NCBI GenBank assembly: GCA_016874755.1
Contig: VGTH01000013.1
Span: forward strand, 53,233 to 117,232
Source of the DNA: Deltaproteobacteria bacterium
GTDB taxonomy: Bacteria > Desulfobacterota > Binatia > UBA9968
DNA: 64,000 bases
Direction of reading: 5' to 3'
The position numbers and the translations under genes are program-made. Each line of letters begins with the position of its first letter. Position 1 is the first letter of the stretch. Below are positions 8,500 through 17,376 of the stretch, piece by piece. Below the pieces are notes generated by a model. It ran no database searches. It was not told where the DNA came from and saw only the letters and a list, made by a program, of their open reading frames with translations.

Positions 8500-9228
8500 T
8501 TGATCGACTGGCTCGGATATCTTGTCTTGGCCGCGACCGCCTTTTGCGCTTCGTCGATCGGGGCCATTGCCGGCTCGGGCAGCACGGCGATCCTGTTGCC
8601 TGTGCTCTCGGTCTTTGTCGGAGTGCGCGAAGCGCTGCCGATCTTGACGATCGCCAACCTCGCCTCAAATCTGGGTCGCGTCTGGTTCAACCGCAAGGAA
8701 ATTTCGCTCCCGGTGGTTGGCTGGTTTTCCCTTGGCTCAATCCCGCTCGCGCTGGCAGGGAGCTGGCTTTTCGTCGTAACGCCTCCGGTCGTATTGATGC
8801 GTATCTTGGGCGGATTTCTGCTCGTGATCGTGATCTGGCACCGTCTCAGGCCGCTCCCGCCAAAATTCGAATCCGCCAAACTGTTTGCTCCGCTAGGCGC
8901 CGTGTTCGGCCTCTTGAACGGACTGCTCGAAGGCGTCGGCCCGTTGATGGCGCCGTTTTTTCTCGCCTTTGGATTGATACGAGGCTCTTATATCGGCACC
9001 GACGCATTGGCTACAACTGTAATGCAAATCGCCAAGCTCGGCGTCCTCGGCGGCGCCAACGTCATTGGCGAAACGACGCTGCTTATCGGACTAATCCTTG
9101 TGCCGTTTATGCTCGCCGGCGCGTTTGCCGGTAAGAAGGTTCTCGACCGCGTGTCAGAGAGACTGTTCGTCACAATCATTGACGTCACCCTGCTCATCGC
9201 TGCCGTGAATTTCTTGTTCGTCAGATGA
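8500..9228 (+). CDS. TauE/SafE-family membrane protein (putative sulfite/organosulfonate exporter)
   Basis: About 242 residues, highly hydrophobic with about 7-8 membrane segments. It opens with WLGYLVLAATAFCASSIGAI, followed by the glycine-rich AGSG loop typical of TauE/SafE (UPF0721). A second family repeat lies around the LNGLLEGVGPLMAPFF segment. The proposed start is TTG at 8500, where homology begins. An ATG at 8407 is in frame, but it would add a charged 31-residue leader that overlaps the acetyltransferase fragment. Family members export sulfite, sulfoacetate or related anions. The substrate is unknown here. Confidence 0.82.
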   Translation: MIDWLGYLVLAATAFCASSIGAIAGSGSTAILLPVLSVFVGVREALPILTIANLASNLGRVWFNRKEISLPVVGWFSLGSIPLALAGSWLFVVTPPVVLMRILGGFLLVIVIWHRLRPLPPKFESAKLFAPLGAVFGLLNGLLEGVGPLMAPFFLAFGLIRGSYIGTDALATTVMQIAKLGVLGGANVIGETTLLIGLILVPFMLAGAFAGKKVLDRVSERLFVTIIDVTLLIAAVNFLFVR

Positions 9229-9271
9229 TACTTTGCGGACGGAGCCGACAAACTGATAGACTGTAGTCCAA

Positions 9272-9964
9272 ATGACGATTAACGCCGTCATATTTGACCT
9301 CTTCGGCACCATCGTCGACGGCTTCGCCGCAGCGTCCGCCGGCTACCAGGAACAATTTGCCGCAGCTCTCGGCATTCCGAACGACGAACTTTCACAACGC
9401 TGGCGCCAGCTCACCGACCGGCGCACGTTAGGTGAATTCCAAACCGTTGAGGAAAGCATCGAACAGGTGTGTGGCCTGCTTGGCGCAACGATAACGGCGG
9501 AACAGATGATGAAGGCCGTTGAAGTCCGTCTAAGACTGACCCGCGCCGCGTTAACACCAAAGGCGGATGCGATCGGCACGTTCAAGAACTTAAGGGCGAA
9601 CGGCCTCAAGATCGGCCTGCTCAGCAACTGCTCGATAGAGATCCCCATCGTGTGGCCGGAGACGGTGTTCGCCGCTTGGTTCGACTCGACCGTTTTTTCA
9701 GCCCGCGAGCGGATCAAGAAACCCGCCCGGGAGATTTATCATATCGCGTGCAATCGTCTGGACGTCGCCCCTGGAGATTGCCTCTACGTCGCCGACGGCG
9801 AAAACTTTGAGCTTGCGGCGGCAAAAGAAGTCGGCATGCAGCCGGTGCTGATCAAGTCATCCGAATCGCACAGCGAAGTGCGCCGCGAGGCGCGGGAGTG
9901 GCAGGGGCCGGTCATTTCTACGTTGGCACAGGTGATTGGGTACACGAACTCTCACAAGGTTTAG
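9272..9964 (+). CDS. HAD-superfamily hydrolase
   Basis: 230 residues. Motif I is FDLFGTIVDG, with the nucleophilic Asp first and a Phe-Gly in place of the common Asp-Gly. Motif II is GLLSNCS, motif III the Lys in RERIKKPA, and motif IV is YVADGENFE. The cap lies between motifs I and II. The fold predicts a Mg2+-dependent phosphatase or dehalogenase. The second acidic residue of the DxD motif I is replaced by Leu, so the general acid is unclear and phosphatase activity is less certain than the fold. Confidence 0.8.
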   Translation: MTINAVIFDLFGTIVDGFAAASAGYQEQFAAALGIPNDELSQRWRQLTDRRTLGEFQTVEESIEQVCGLLGATITAEQMMKAVEVRLRLTRAALTPKADAIGTFKNLRANGLKIGLLSNCSIEIPIVWPETVFAAWFDSTVFSARERIKKPAREIYHIACNRLDVAPGDCLYVADGENFELAAAKEVGMQPVLIKSSESHSEVRREAREWQGPVISTLAQVIGYTNSHKV

Positions 9965-9967
9965 CCC

Positions 9968-10087
9968 ATGGGTATGACGACAGCGGTCAGGAAAAGAGCG
10001 CAGCGCTTAGAAGCGGACGTTAAATCCGTAGACCGCAACATTCGGTTCATCACTCCCGAGTTTTTGAAGACGTTCACTTTGGAGTAA
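9968..10087 (+). CDS. small hypothetical protein (39 aa), doubtful
   Basis: A short frame begins with ATG 4 bases after the HAD gene stop and reads to TAA; it contains VDRNIRFITPEFLKTFTLE. There is no recognisable domain and no strong ribosome-binding site. It may be a real small gene, the tail of a lost gene, or chance. Confidence 0.2.
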   Translation: MGMTTAVRKRAQRLEADVKSVDRNIRFITPEFLKTFTLE

Positions 10088-10104
10088 CTGGCGCGCCCAT
10101 TTCA

Positions 10105-10548
10105 ATGATCGAACAGTTGCGCTCGCCATCAAATCTCGACTGGCTCCGTTTGCGCCAGGCACTCTGGCCGCATTGCTCGGGCGCCGAACATGAAACCGAA
10201 ATGGCTCGCTTTGTCGCGGAACCCGAGAGATACGCCCAGTTCATTTTCTACACAGACAATCGGCAAGCCGTTGGTTTCGTCGAGGCGTCGATTCGATCCG
10301 ATTATGTAAACGGAACCGAATCCTCACCCGTAGCGTTCTTAGAGGGCCTGTACGTCGTCCCGAAGCACCGGTCTCAAGGCGTGGCTAGACGCCTGGTTGG
10401 AACTGTTGCCGAGTGGGCTAAATCGCGCGGATGTTCAGAACTAGCCTCCGATGTACTCTTCGACAACGAAGTGAGCCATGCCGTCCACAAGGCGCTCGGT
10501 TTCGAGGAAACCGAGCGGGTAGTCTTCTATCGGAAACACCTCAGTTAA
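10105..10548 (+). CDS. AAC(6')-I-like GNAT acetyltransferase
   Basis: 147 residues, a single GNAT domain. The family markers of aminoglycoside 6'-N-acetyltransferases are present: an early WLRLRQALWPHCSGAEHETE segment, SSPVAFLEGLYVVP, the acetyl-CoA loop HRSQGVARRL, the ELASDVLFDNEVSHAVHKAL block, then GFEETERVVFYRK. These match chromosomal AAC(6') enzymes that modify the 6'-amine of kanamycin- and tobramycin-like drugs. An alternative natural substrate is possible because close homologues occur in environmental bacteria. It stands alone, with no integron or transposase nearby. Confidence 0.85.
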   Translation: MIEQLRSPSNLDWLRLRQALWPHCSGAEHETEMARFVAEPERYAQFIFYTDNRQAVGFVEASIRSDYVNGTESSPVAFLEGLYVVPKHRSQGVARRLVGTVAEWAKSRGCSELASDVLFDNEVSHAVHKALGFEETERVVFYRKHLS

Positions 10549-10610
10549 AACGATGTGAATGTAAAACTCTAAACAGCAACTAAGCCTGGCCCAAACTCAA
10601 CACTGCGGCG

Positions 10611-10889
10611 ATGACTGAGAATACAATTGTTCTCGATGCCATGGGTGTGATCTATGCATCGTCCGACGACGTAGCGGAGCTCCTGGTTCCATTTGTCATC
10701 AAGGCCGGCGGCATTAAAGACCTTGAAGAAATTGCACGTCAGTATACCTTGGCGAGTCTTGGTAAACAGGATGCCGAGATGCCGTCCTATGCGTCATGCG
10801 AGTGTTCACTCGGCTCAATGAGCAAAGTCGCAAACGCTGGGCCGAACTTATCTCGGACTACGGTTCCACCCGCGATGTCATGGCAGTAA
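10611..10889 (+). pseudogene. N-terminal fragment of a HAD-like protein
   Basis: The first 55 or so residues (IVLDAMGVIYASSDDVAELL, then GGIKDLEEIARQY) resemble HAD motif I and the start of a cap domain. After about codon 55 the frame becomes unlike any protein (CECSLGSMSKVANAG) and ends. The remaining HAD motifs are missing. Probably a truncated gene joined to unrelated sequence. Confidence 0.5.
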
Positions 10890-11026
10890 CTGCTCGTCCG
10901 CGGGGCGGTGACGATTCGGAGCTTATCCTGACTTCTATTGTAAGCGGTGTGCGAACAGAAACCGCTCTCATCCGTATGCAGAACCACGGCAACTGGTCGA
11001 GTTTTTGGAACGTCAATGAATTCTAA
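10796..11026 (+). pseudogene. unrecognised fragment, C-terminal part of a lost gene
   Basis: 76 codons with a natural-looking composition (RLNEQSRKRWAELISDYG, then GVRTETALIRMQNHGNWSSF) in a different frame from the HAD fragment it overlaps. I do not recognise a family. With the preceding fragment, it suggests a junction of two broken genes near 10770-10800. Its stop overlaps the start of the following phosphatase by 11 bases. Confidence 0.35.
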
Positions 11027-11681
11027 GGACACCAATCACAACAGATCCATATTTTTCGACCTCGACGGCACGCTGACCGATCCGCGCGAGGGGATCGTGC
11101 GTTGCATCGCGCACGCACTGGAGCAGCTCGGTCGGAAGAGTCCAGCAGAACACGTATTGGAGCGCTACATCGGCCCGCCGCTATACGAGAGCTTCGCCGC
11201 GCTCCTCGACACCAAAGAACTTGGCCTTGTCAACCGTGCGGTGGAGCTATACCGGGAGCGATTCGCACTGAAAGGAATGTACGAGAACACGTTATATTCT
11301 GGCATCATCGATGCCCTGAATGATTTACAGCAGCAAAAGGCGCAGCTGTACGTCGTGACATCCAAACCGACGGTTTTCGCCGTGCCGATCGTCGAGCATT
11401 TCGGATTGCAGCAATTCTTCCAGCAAGTCTATGGCAGCGAGCTTGACGGCACACGGGTCAACAAGACGGAATTAATCTCGTGGGTACTCGAGAAAGAGAG
11501 GATTCCCCCGAGCAACGCCGTCATGGTCGGCGACCGGGAGCACGACATCAAAGGTGCGCTCGCAAACGGCGTCCGGCCGATTGGCGTGCTGTGGGGTTAC
11601 GGCTCGCGGGAAGAACTGCTACGGGCCGGAGCGGTGAAACTGGTGACAACTCCAGTTTCACTCGCAATGCACATCGCGTAA
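11016..11681 (+). CDS. HAD hydrolase, phosphoglycolate-phosphatase-like
   Basis: About 221 residues. Motif I is FFDLDGTLTDPREGI with both catalytic aspartates, motif II is VVTSKP, motif III is the Lys in VNKTELI, and motif IV is VMVGDREHDIKGA. The alpha-helical C1 cap contains the ERYIGPPLYESFAAL segment typical of Gph/PhnX-like proteins. A Mg2+-dependent phosphatase acting on a small phosphorylated metabolite is expected. The ATG at 11016 is chosen because homology begins there; a longer in-frame start at 10947 overlaps the preceding fragment. Confidence 0.85.
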   Translation: MNSKDTNHNRSIFFDLDGTLTDPREGIVRCIAHALEQLGRKSPAEHVLERYIGPPLYESFAALLDTKELGLVNRAVELYRERFALKGMYENTLYSGIIDALNDLQQQKAQLYVVTSKPTVFAVPIVEHFGLQQFFQQVYGSELDGTRVNKTELISWVLEKERIPPSNAVMVGDREHDIKGALANGVRPIGVLWGYGSREELLRAGAVKLVTTPVSLAMHIA

Positions 11682-11692
11682 CTTTTCTTTCG

Positions 11693-12061
11693 TCAGGCTG
11701 CAGTGATCTTGTGGATCAAATCTCCCAATGTTCGCACCGCATGTTCAATCTTCTCCGACCAAGGCTGGCCACAACCTATTATGACAAAATTCTTGTAGCG
11801 CTGCTTAGCAGAGAAAATCGGACCGGGGGCGATGCTGATCTTGGCCTGGCGCGCTCTGCGATGAAGATCGAGTGAATCCACCAAGCGCGGCAGCTCGACC
11901 CGGAGAACATAACCTCCTTGGGGCCGAGTCACTTTGGTTCCCGCGGGAAAGTAGCGGCCAATCGCATGGCTCATCTGCTGCACTTGCGTCATCAAGGCAC
12001 GACGAAGTTTTCTCAAATAGCGATCGTAGCCGCCGCTCCGTAAAAATTCAGCAACCGCCAT
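11693..12061 (-). pseudogene. C-terminal fragment of a PLP-dependent MocR/aminotransferase-like protein
   Basis: About 122 residues with AVAEFLRSGGYDRYLRKLRR, followed by VTRPQGGYVLRVELP. These mark the end of fold-type-I aminotransferases fused to GntR-type regulators (MocR/PdxR class). The pyridoxal lysine and the DNA-binding domain are absent. A stop lies just upstream in frame. The 5' part has been lost at a breakpoint near 12050-12075, where another 5'-truncated gene begins on the opposite strand. Confidence 0.7.
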
Positions 12062-12150
12062 CTGCGGCGCGCAATTCCACGACCAAAGAAAGATTCATTC
12101 CCGTAGAACCGTGGACAGGCACCGAATGGAACGGCAACCGAGAGCTAAAG

Positions 12151-12639
12151 ATGCCCAAGGTCGATGAAACCTATCGGCATCGAAACGCCACCTATCACAT
12201 CAAGGGGCCGATCGAATGGAAGCACTTGGCGACAGGTGAACTCGTCACCGCATATGAACGGATCAATCCCGGTGCGGACGGCGTCAAGCATCAGATCTTC
12301 ACCATCAACGAAGACAAGAACGGCCTGGGCCGGCTCTTCGACGGCCGGCCGCATCGCGACACCAGGACATCCTCGGGCGGGCTAAAGTTTCCCCTCGGTC
12401 TTTGGCGTGAGGGGGAGACGCGAACGTTCCATTACAGAGTCTGGGATTCATCCAAAGAAACCGGACGGACCGAGACTCTCACGATCCAAAAGATCGATTT
12501 CGTCTATCAAAACGATCCCCAATGCTTGGAGTTTGGCTGGTCCGTGAGTGAACAAATTCGCAGCAAAACAGTGACCCATGAGCGGCAAACCTATACTTAT
12601 TGCCCCGGCAAAAGCATGATCAATCAAATTCGCCACTGA
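12151..12639 (+). CDS. hypothetical protein, probably 5'-truncated
   Basis: The frame from the ATG at 12151 gives about 162 residues, and coherent protein sequence can be read upstream to about 12085 (ERFIPVEPWTGTEWNGNREL). The body has alternating beta-strand-like stretches (HLATGELVTAYERI, TRTFHYRVWDSS, TYTYCPGKSMINQIRH). No known domain is recognised. The gene begins abruptly at the breakpoint with the aminotransferase fragment, so the true N-terminus, possibly with a signal peptide, is likely missing. Confidence 0.5.
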   Translation: MPKVDETYRHRNATYHIKGPIEWKHLATGELVTAYERINPGADGVKHQIFTINEDKNGLGRLFDGRPHRDTRTSSGGLKFPLGLWREGETRTFHYRVWDSSKETGRTETLTIQKIDFVYQNDPQCLEFGWSVSEQIRSKTVTHERQTYTYCPGKSMINQIRH

Positions 12640-12791
12640 GACGGATGATCAGCAACCAGCAGCACATTATTTGGGACTGGAACGGGTAGCGCACCGCTAT
12701 CACTCGCATCGGCGGCTGGAACAGAGCGGCAGACCGGTTATCGACTCCCTAAGCGAACAGCTTCTCGAAACACAAATCATTTCTGCTTTTT

Positions 12792-13634
12792 CTACGCTTT
12801 AATTCCCGACGCGACTAGCGCCGGCATTGGCAAATGCACGACATCGCCTTTTTGGTATTTCGCCAATTCCGCACGCATGGCGTTGCGGATTTTATCGAGC
12901 ACTACTGGCTTTTGCGCGCGCAGTAGTCCAGCTGTGCGCACCGTGCAGTCTTTCATGACAGCAAATAAGCCGTCGCCTGCGGGTAAGCGCCAGGTCTGTT
13001 TAACCTTCGTCACCGTCGGCGATTAAAACCCAGCCGCTAACAAGCCGGTCTTGCATTCTTCTGGGTCGCTGTAGAAAAAGAAAGGCGGCCCCTCGGGGAG
13101 TTCAACGCGCGGCTCGCCGAACTGTTCCACCGCGCGCAGCACGATGCCAAACCCGATAGTTTCCTCAGGCGGGCACCAGACAGAAAACGCGAAACGACCG
13201 CCGCCGCGCACCACGCGATGTGCCTCCGCCAACGCTTTCTCGGGTTGGCCCAGGTGAAGTATACCGAAATTCATCACCGCTGCGTCGAACAAACCATTGC
13301 CGAAAGGCAAATCTTCAGCGTCGCCCTCGCGACAATCTACGCCCGCATGTAACTTCTGCGCCTGCTCTATCATGGCCGCCGAAAAATCCACGCCCGCTAC
13401 CAGCGCTTGACGCTTTGCGGCGGCGGCTGCGACGTAACCTGGACCGCTGGCAATGTCGAGCAATTTCATGCCCTTCTTCAATTTCACCGCGTCTAACAAT
13501 GGTTCGATAGCTTGAGACGTCAAGCTGCCGAAGGCAGCGTGGTAGCCCGCAGGAATTTCCTCCCAACCATGATGTTCAAAAGCCCGAAACTGTTTTTCCG
13601 GTTCAAGAATCATAAAGCGCGTTTCTTTACTCAC
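12792..13634 (-). pseudogene. class I SAM-dependent methyltransferase interrupted by an in-frame stop
   Basis: The first 203 codons encode a Rossmann methyltransferase with motif I LLDIASGPGYVA, acidic VDFSAAMIEQA, and GDAEDLPF and FAFSVWCPP segments. The frame then meets TAA at 13023-13025. Without changing frame it continues as SPTVTKVKQTWRLPAGDGLF and ends in TVRTAGLLRAQKP and a conserved-looking tail. The downstream part is the expected C-terminus of the same family, so a single nonsense change splits the gene. Related proteins methylate small molecules or quinone precursors. Confidence 0.75.
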
Positions 13635-13746
13635 TTTCTAACTTGACGGTTTCAACCAGTTAAGCACAGGTGTTGACCGATTTCGAATCGGCTTGACGCT
13701 TGCGTGGGTTTTCTCTAACACTACCCCGAAACGGGGGAGTGAATAT

Positions 13747-15558
13747 TCATTCTCCACGCGCAAGCGTAATCTCATGGATCGTATCACTCTTGATTTTTTC
13801 GGCTCGCAGCACACCGGTCGCAGCAAGATCGATTTCAAATTGCCGTCGGCCTTTCTGTTTTACGACGACACCATATTCGCTGCGCGCCGTTTCGAGCGAG
13901 ACATAGCCGGAGCGCACGTCTGCTAAAACTTTCTTCGGATCGCGCTCCAACGGATTCCAAAATCCGCCGCCGCCGCCGACTTCAACCAAGAAACCCTCAC
14001 CCGCATCGAGCATGACGATGCCCGGCGTCTTACCGGTCTTCATGGTTTCCGTCGAACCATCATTCCGCACCACCGTGAAGCGATTGGCCAGCGCCGGCTT
14101 GCCACCGTGCAAGCCCCACGGCGGACAGAGCGCTCGCTCCATCGCCGACAGCACGCTGCCGCGCGAGATCAAGCGCACCTCTTGAGCCACGCCCAGGCCG
14201 CCGCGAAATTTTCCTGGCCCGCCCGAGTCTTGGCGTAGTGTACGATGCACCACGAAGATCGGCGCTTTGCCTTCGCCGGCTTCCACCGGCGTATTGTGTG
14301 TGTCGCCGTCGTTGATACAAAACGTCGCGTTCTGGCCATCGCGATCGTGCAGCGCGCCCCAACCACCGCCGGAAAGCAGTGGCGGGAAATGAAACGACCG
14401 GCCAGTTTTCGGATCGAGACCAAAGGTACGCATGGCGGCAAGATCAGCATGATGCCCCGCCAGCACGTTGTCGGGGCAAGCCTGTGACAGTGCTTTGAAG
14501 ATCGTGTCCGCTACCGTCATTGGCACAGTCATCCAAGTGCGCACCGGCGCGGGCTTCATGGCGCTGACAACTCTGCCAGGCGGAAGAATAATCTTCAGAG
14601 GTTGAAACGAACCTTCGTTAATCGGTAACAACAACGGCGTCGTTAGAAATTTAAACGCCACTTCCGACGCCGAGCGTCCCGCCGTCGCGCCGGAATTGTA
14701 CGGCCCCGCGACCTGAGGACTCACACCGCTCAAGTCGACGGTCATTTCCTCGCCCCGCACCTCGACGCGGACTTTGATCGGGATATGCTTGCCGATATTG
14801 ACGCCGTCGTCGTCCATGAACGACTCGGCTTCGTAGCTGCCATCGGGAATCTTTGCCACCGCCGCGCGCGCGAGCTTCTCGCTTTGATCGAAGATCAGTT
14901 TGATGCTCTCTTTGAAGGTCTCGGCGCCGTAGCGCTCGATCAAGTGCGTCACGCGCCGCTCGCCGGTGCGGATCGCCGCGATCTGGGCGCGGAAGTCGCC
15001 CATGGCGAGATGGGGCAGCCGGCAGTTGTTGCCAATAATCGCGGTGATCTCTTGGTCCTGCTCACCGCCTTTGAATATTTTCACGAAGGGCATCTGCAAC
15101 CCTTCGGAGAAAAGATCGCGCGTCACCGCGCCGAGGACGCCGCCGACGTCCTGCCAGTGGCCCATGGACGACGAGAACGCGATGAGCTCGCCGTCGTGAA
15201 AGATCGGCAGCGAGAAAATCATATGGTTCAAATGGCTGCCCATCACCTGCGGATCGTTGGTGAGCAGAATATCGCCGGGGTGAATATTCTCTTTGCCCCA
15301 GTGCCTGAGCTTAGCCTTGATGGCGTCAGACAAGCCGCGAATGAACATCGGCAGGCCGAGGCCTATCGAAATCGTGTTGCCGTCGGCGTCGAACAGCCCG
15401 ACGGTGAAATCCTCCGCCTCGTAGATGATCATGTTATAGGCGGTGCGCATGAGATTGGACTTCATCTCATCAGTGATCGCCACCACCGAGCTGCGAATCA
15501 CCTCCGCGGTGAACGGGTCCACCGCGCTACGCGCGGGATTAGAAATTCCAGATTCCAT
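13747..15558 (-). CDS. hyuB: hydantoinase B/oxoprolinase family protein (HyuB-type), copy 1
   Basis: 603 residues, full length for the HyuB/N-methylhydantoinase B subunit. With a HyuA partner, such subunits carry out ATP-dependent opening of hydantoins, oxoproline or related rings, and acetone/acetophenone carboxylation in relatives. Markers are the DPFTAEVIRSSVVAITDEMK start, YEAEDFTVGLFDADGNTISI, MGSHLNHMIFSLPIF, GGGWGALHDRDG and EVGGGGGFWNPLERDP near the end. It lies downstream of a second HyuB and a HyuA on the same strand. Its first codons coincide with a recurrent intergenic repeat phrase. Confidence 0.9.
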   Translation of the reverse strand: MESGISNPARSAVDPFTAEVIRSSVVAITDEMKSNLMRTAYNMIIYEAEDFTVGLFDADGNTISIGLGLPMFIRGLSDAIKAKLRHWGKENIHPGDILLTNDPQVMGSHLNHMIFSLPIFHDGELIAFSSSMGHWQDVGGVLGAVTRDLFSEGLQMPFVKIFKGGEQDQEITAIIGNNCRLPHLAMGDFRAQIAAIRTGERRVTHLIERYGAETFKESIKLIFDQSEKLARAAVAKIPDGSYEAESFMDDDGVNIGKHIPIKVRVEVRGEEMTVDLSGVSPQVAGPYNSGATAGRSASEVAFKFLTTPLLLPINEGSFQPLKIILPPGRVVSAMKPAPVRTWMTVPMTVADTIFKALSQACPDNVLAGHHADLAAMRTFGLDPKTGRSFHFPPLLSGGGWGALHDRDGQNATFCINDGDTHNTPVEAGEGKAPIFVVHRTLRQDSGGPGKFRGGLGVAQEVRLISRGSVLSAMERALCPPWGLHGGKPALANRFTVVRNDGSTETMKTGKTPGIVMLDAGEGFLVEVGGGGGFWNPLERDPKKVLADVRSGYVSLETARSEYGVVVKQKGRRQFEIDLAATGVLRAEKIKSDTIHEITLARGE

Positions 15559-15620
15559 ATTCCAGATTTTCCTTCCCCACTCCGGCTAATTTGGAATCTG
15601 TAATTTGGAATTTGCAATGG
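15559..15620. repeat. 'GGAATCTG/GGAATTTG' spacer repeat
   Basis: The spacer consists largely of variants of TTGGAATCTGTAATTTGGAA and its complement. The same phrase recurs at 17377-17489, 19548-19672 and 20021-20067. At this site it overlaps the last codons of the upstream HyuB and touches the first codons of the downstream HyuB. Confidence 0.6.
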
Positions 15621-17376
15621 CGGCGCGTCGCAAACCGTTTGTCGCCGCCATATCCAACTCAAAGCGCCGTCCTACTTGCGTGATTGCCACGCCGTAATCG
15701 CGCCGCGCCGCATCGACCGACACGTACCCAGAGCGCACGTCAGCTAAGACCTGTTCCGCCGCACGCTCTCTGGGATTCCAAAATCCACCGCCGCCGCCGG
15801 TCTCGATGGTAAAGCTGTCGCCGTTGTCGATCTCCGTCGGGTGAATCTTGCCGGTTTCAAAGGTTTTGACCGAGCCGTCTTTGTGCGTGATAAAAATTTG
15901 ATTCGCCAGCGCGTCCTTACCATCGTGCAATCCCCATGGCGCGCAAAGTGTGCGCTCGACGTGGGCATGAATCGTCGCGCGCCGGCGCATGCGCACTTCG
16001 TTCGACACGCCGAGGCCGCCGCGAAACTTGCCCGGCCCGCCGGAGTCCTGGCGCAGCGAGCGGTGCTCGACGATGATCGGGTTCTTCGCTTCAGTGGCTT
16101 CCACCGGCGCGTTGTGGGTGTCGCCGTCGTTTAAGCACACCGTCGCGTTCTTGCCGTCTTCGTCGTGCTTGGCGCCCCAGCCGCCGCCGGGGTGGCCGAT
16201 GTGCGACCAGAAAAAGCGCCCGGTTTCAGGATCAAAGCCATGCGGGTTCACCGTGCAGAGATCGGCATAGTGCCCAGCCATCGTGCGCTCCGGGCAGGCT
16301 GGCGCGAGCGCTCGAAAGAGTGTGTCACACACGGTCATCGGCACGGTCATCCACACCCGCACCGGCGCCGGTTTCACCGCGCTGATCACCCGTCCCAGCG
16401 GAAGAATGATCTTCAGAGGGCGAAAGGAGCCATCGTTGATGGGCATCAGCGTCGGCGAGGTGATGCACTTGAAGACTACTTCCGCAGCCGACCGCCCCGC
16501 GGTGACACCGGAATTGTAATAGCCCGACACCTGCGGGCTCACGTTGCTGAGATCGATGGTCATCTGGTCGCCTTGGACCTCGACACGGACGCGAATCGGA
16601 ATATGCTTAAGGTGATTGACGCCGTCGTCGTCCATGAACGACTCGGCTTCATAGACACCGTCGGGAATCTGCCGCACCGCGGCGCGGGCGAGCTTTTCGC
16701 TCTGGTCGTAAATCAGTTGAATACTGTCTTTGAACGCCTGATTGCCGTAGCGCTTCAAAATATTCATGACACGCCGCTCACCGGTGCGGATCGACGCGAG
16801 CTGCGCGCGCATGTCGCCCATGGCGCGCTCCGGCACGCGCACATTGGCTTTGATGATCGCGGTGATCTCAGGGTTCTCCACGCCCTCGCGGAAATGCTTC
16901 ACGAACGGCATCTGCAAGCCCTCGGAAAAAATATCCCGCGTCACGCCGCCCAACTGACCGCCGATGTCCTGCCAATGCGCCATCGACGACGAGAACGCCA
17001 CCAGCTCGCCGTCGTTGAAGATCGGCAGCGTGTAGATCATGTGATTTAAGTGGCTACCCATGATGTAGCTGTCGTTGGTGAGGAGGATATCGCCGGGCTT
17101 GATATTGTCCTTGCCCCAATGGGCGACTTTCGATTTGATCGCGTCCGACAACCCACGCACGAACATCGGCAAGCCAAGGCCGATGGAGATCGTATTACCG
17201 TCGGCATCGAACAGCCCGACGGTGAAATCCTCCGCCTCGTAGATAATCGTATGATACGCCGTACGCATCAGATTGGTCTTCATCTCTTGGGTGATGGCGA
17301 CCAGTGCGCTGCGGATGACTTCCGCCGTGAAGGCGTCGACCGCGCTAGCGGCCGGATTCGAGATTCCAGATTTCAT
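15586..17376 (-). CDS. hyuB: hydantoinase B/oxoprolinase family protein (HyuB-type), copy 2
   Basis: 596 residues, a clear paralogue of the neighbouring HyuB throughout (DAFTAEVIRSALVAITQEMK start, GSHLNHMIYTLPIFNDGEL, GGGWGAKHDEDGKNATV, ETGGGGGFWNPRERAAEQV). Two HyuB subunits with one HyuA could give alternative enzymes with different substrates. The last nine residues (NSKLQIPN with flanks) and the first seven codons are made of the intergenic GGAATTTG-type repeat. The real termini may therefore have been altered by repeat insertion, or the start may lie slightly downstream. Confidence 0.9.
   Translation of the reverse strand: MKSGISNPAASAVDAFTAEVIRSALVAITQEMKTNLMRTAYHTIIYEAEDFTVGLFDADGNTISIGLGLPMFVRGLSDAIKSKVAHWGKDNIKPGDILLTNDSYIMGSHLNHMIYTLPIFNDGELVAFSSSMAHWQDIGGQLGGVTRDIFSEGLQMPFVKHFREGVENPEITAIIKANVRVPERAMGDMRAQLASIRTGERRVMNILKRYGNQAFKDSIQLIYDQSEKLARAAVRQIPDGVYEAESFMDDDGVNHLKHIPIRVRVEVQGDQMTIDLSNVSPQVSGYYNSGVTAGRSAAEVVFKCITSPTLMPINDGSFRPLKIILPLGRVISAVKPAPVRVWMTVPMTVCDTLFRALAPACPERTMAGHYADLCTVNPHGFDPETGRFFWSHIGHPGGGWGAKHDEDGKNATVCLNDGDTHNAPVEATEAKNPIIVEHRSLRQDSGGPGKFRGGLGVSNEVRMRRRATIHAHVERTLCAPWGLHDGKDALANQIFITHKDGSVKTFETGKIHPTEIDNGDSFTIETGGGGGFWNPRERAAEQVLADVRSGYVSVDAARRDYGVAITQVGRRFELDMAATNGLRRAAIANSKLQIPN

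Noticed and set aside
14785..15603. Plus-strand open frame of about 272 codons over HyuB copy 1
   Set aside because: Antisense to HyuB with the same unnatural composition as the other shadow.
16165..17049. Long plus-strand open frame (about 294 codons) across the HyuB copy 2 gene
   Set aside because: It lies antisense to a well-conserved HyuB, has low-complexity His/Arg-rich content and no family features. A GC-rich shadow.
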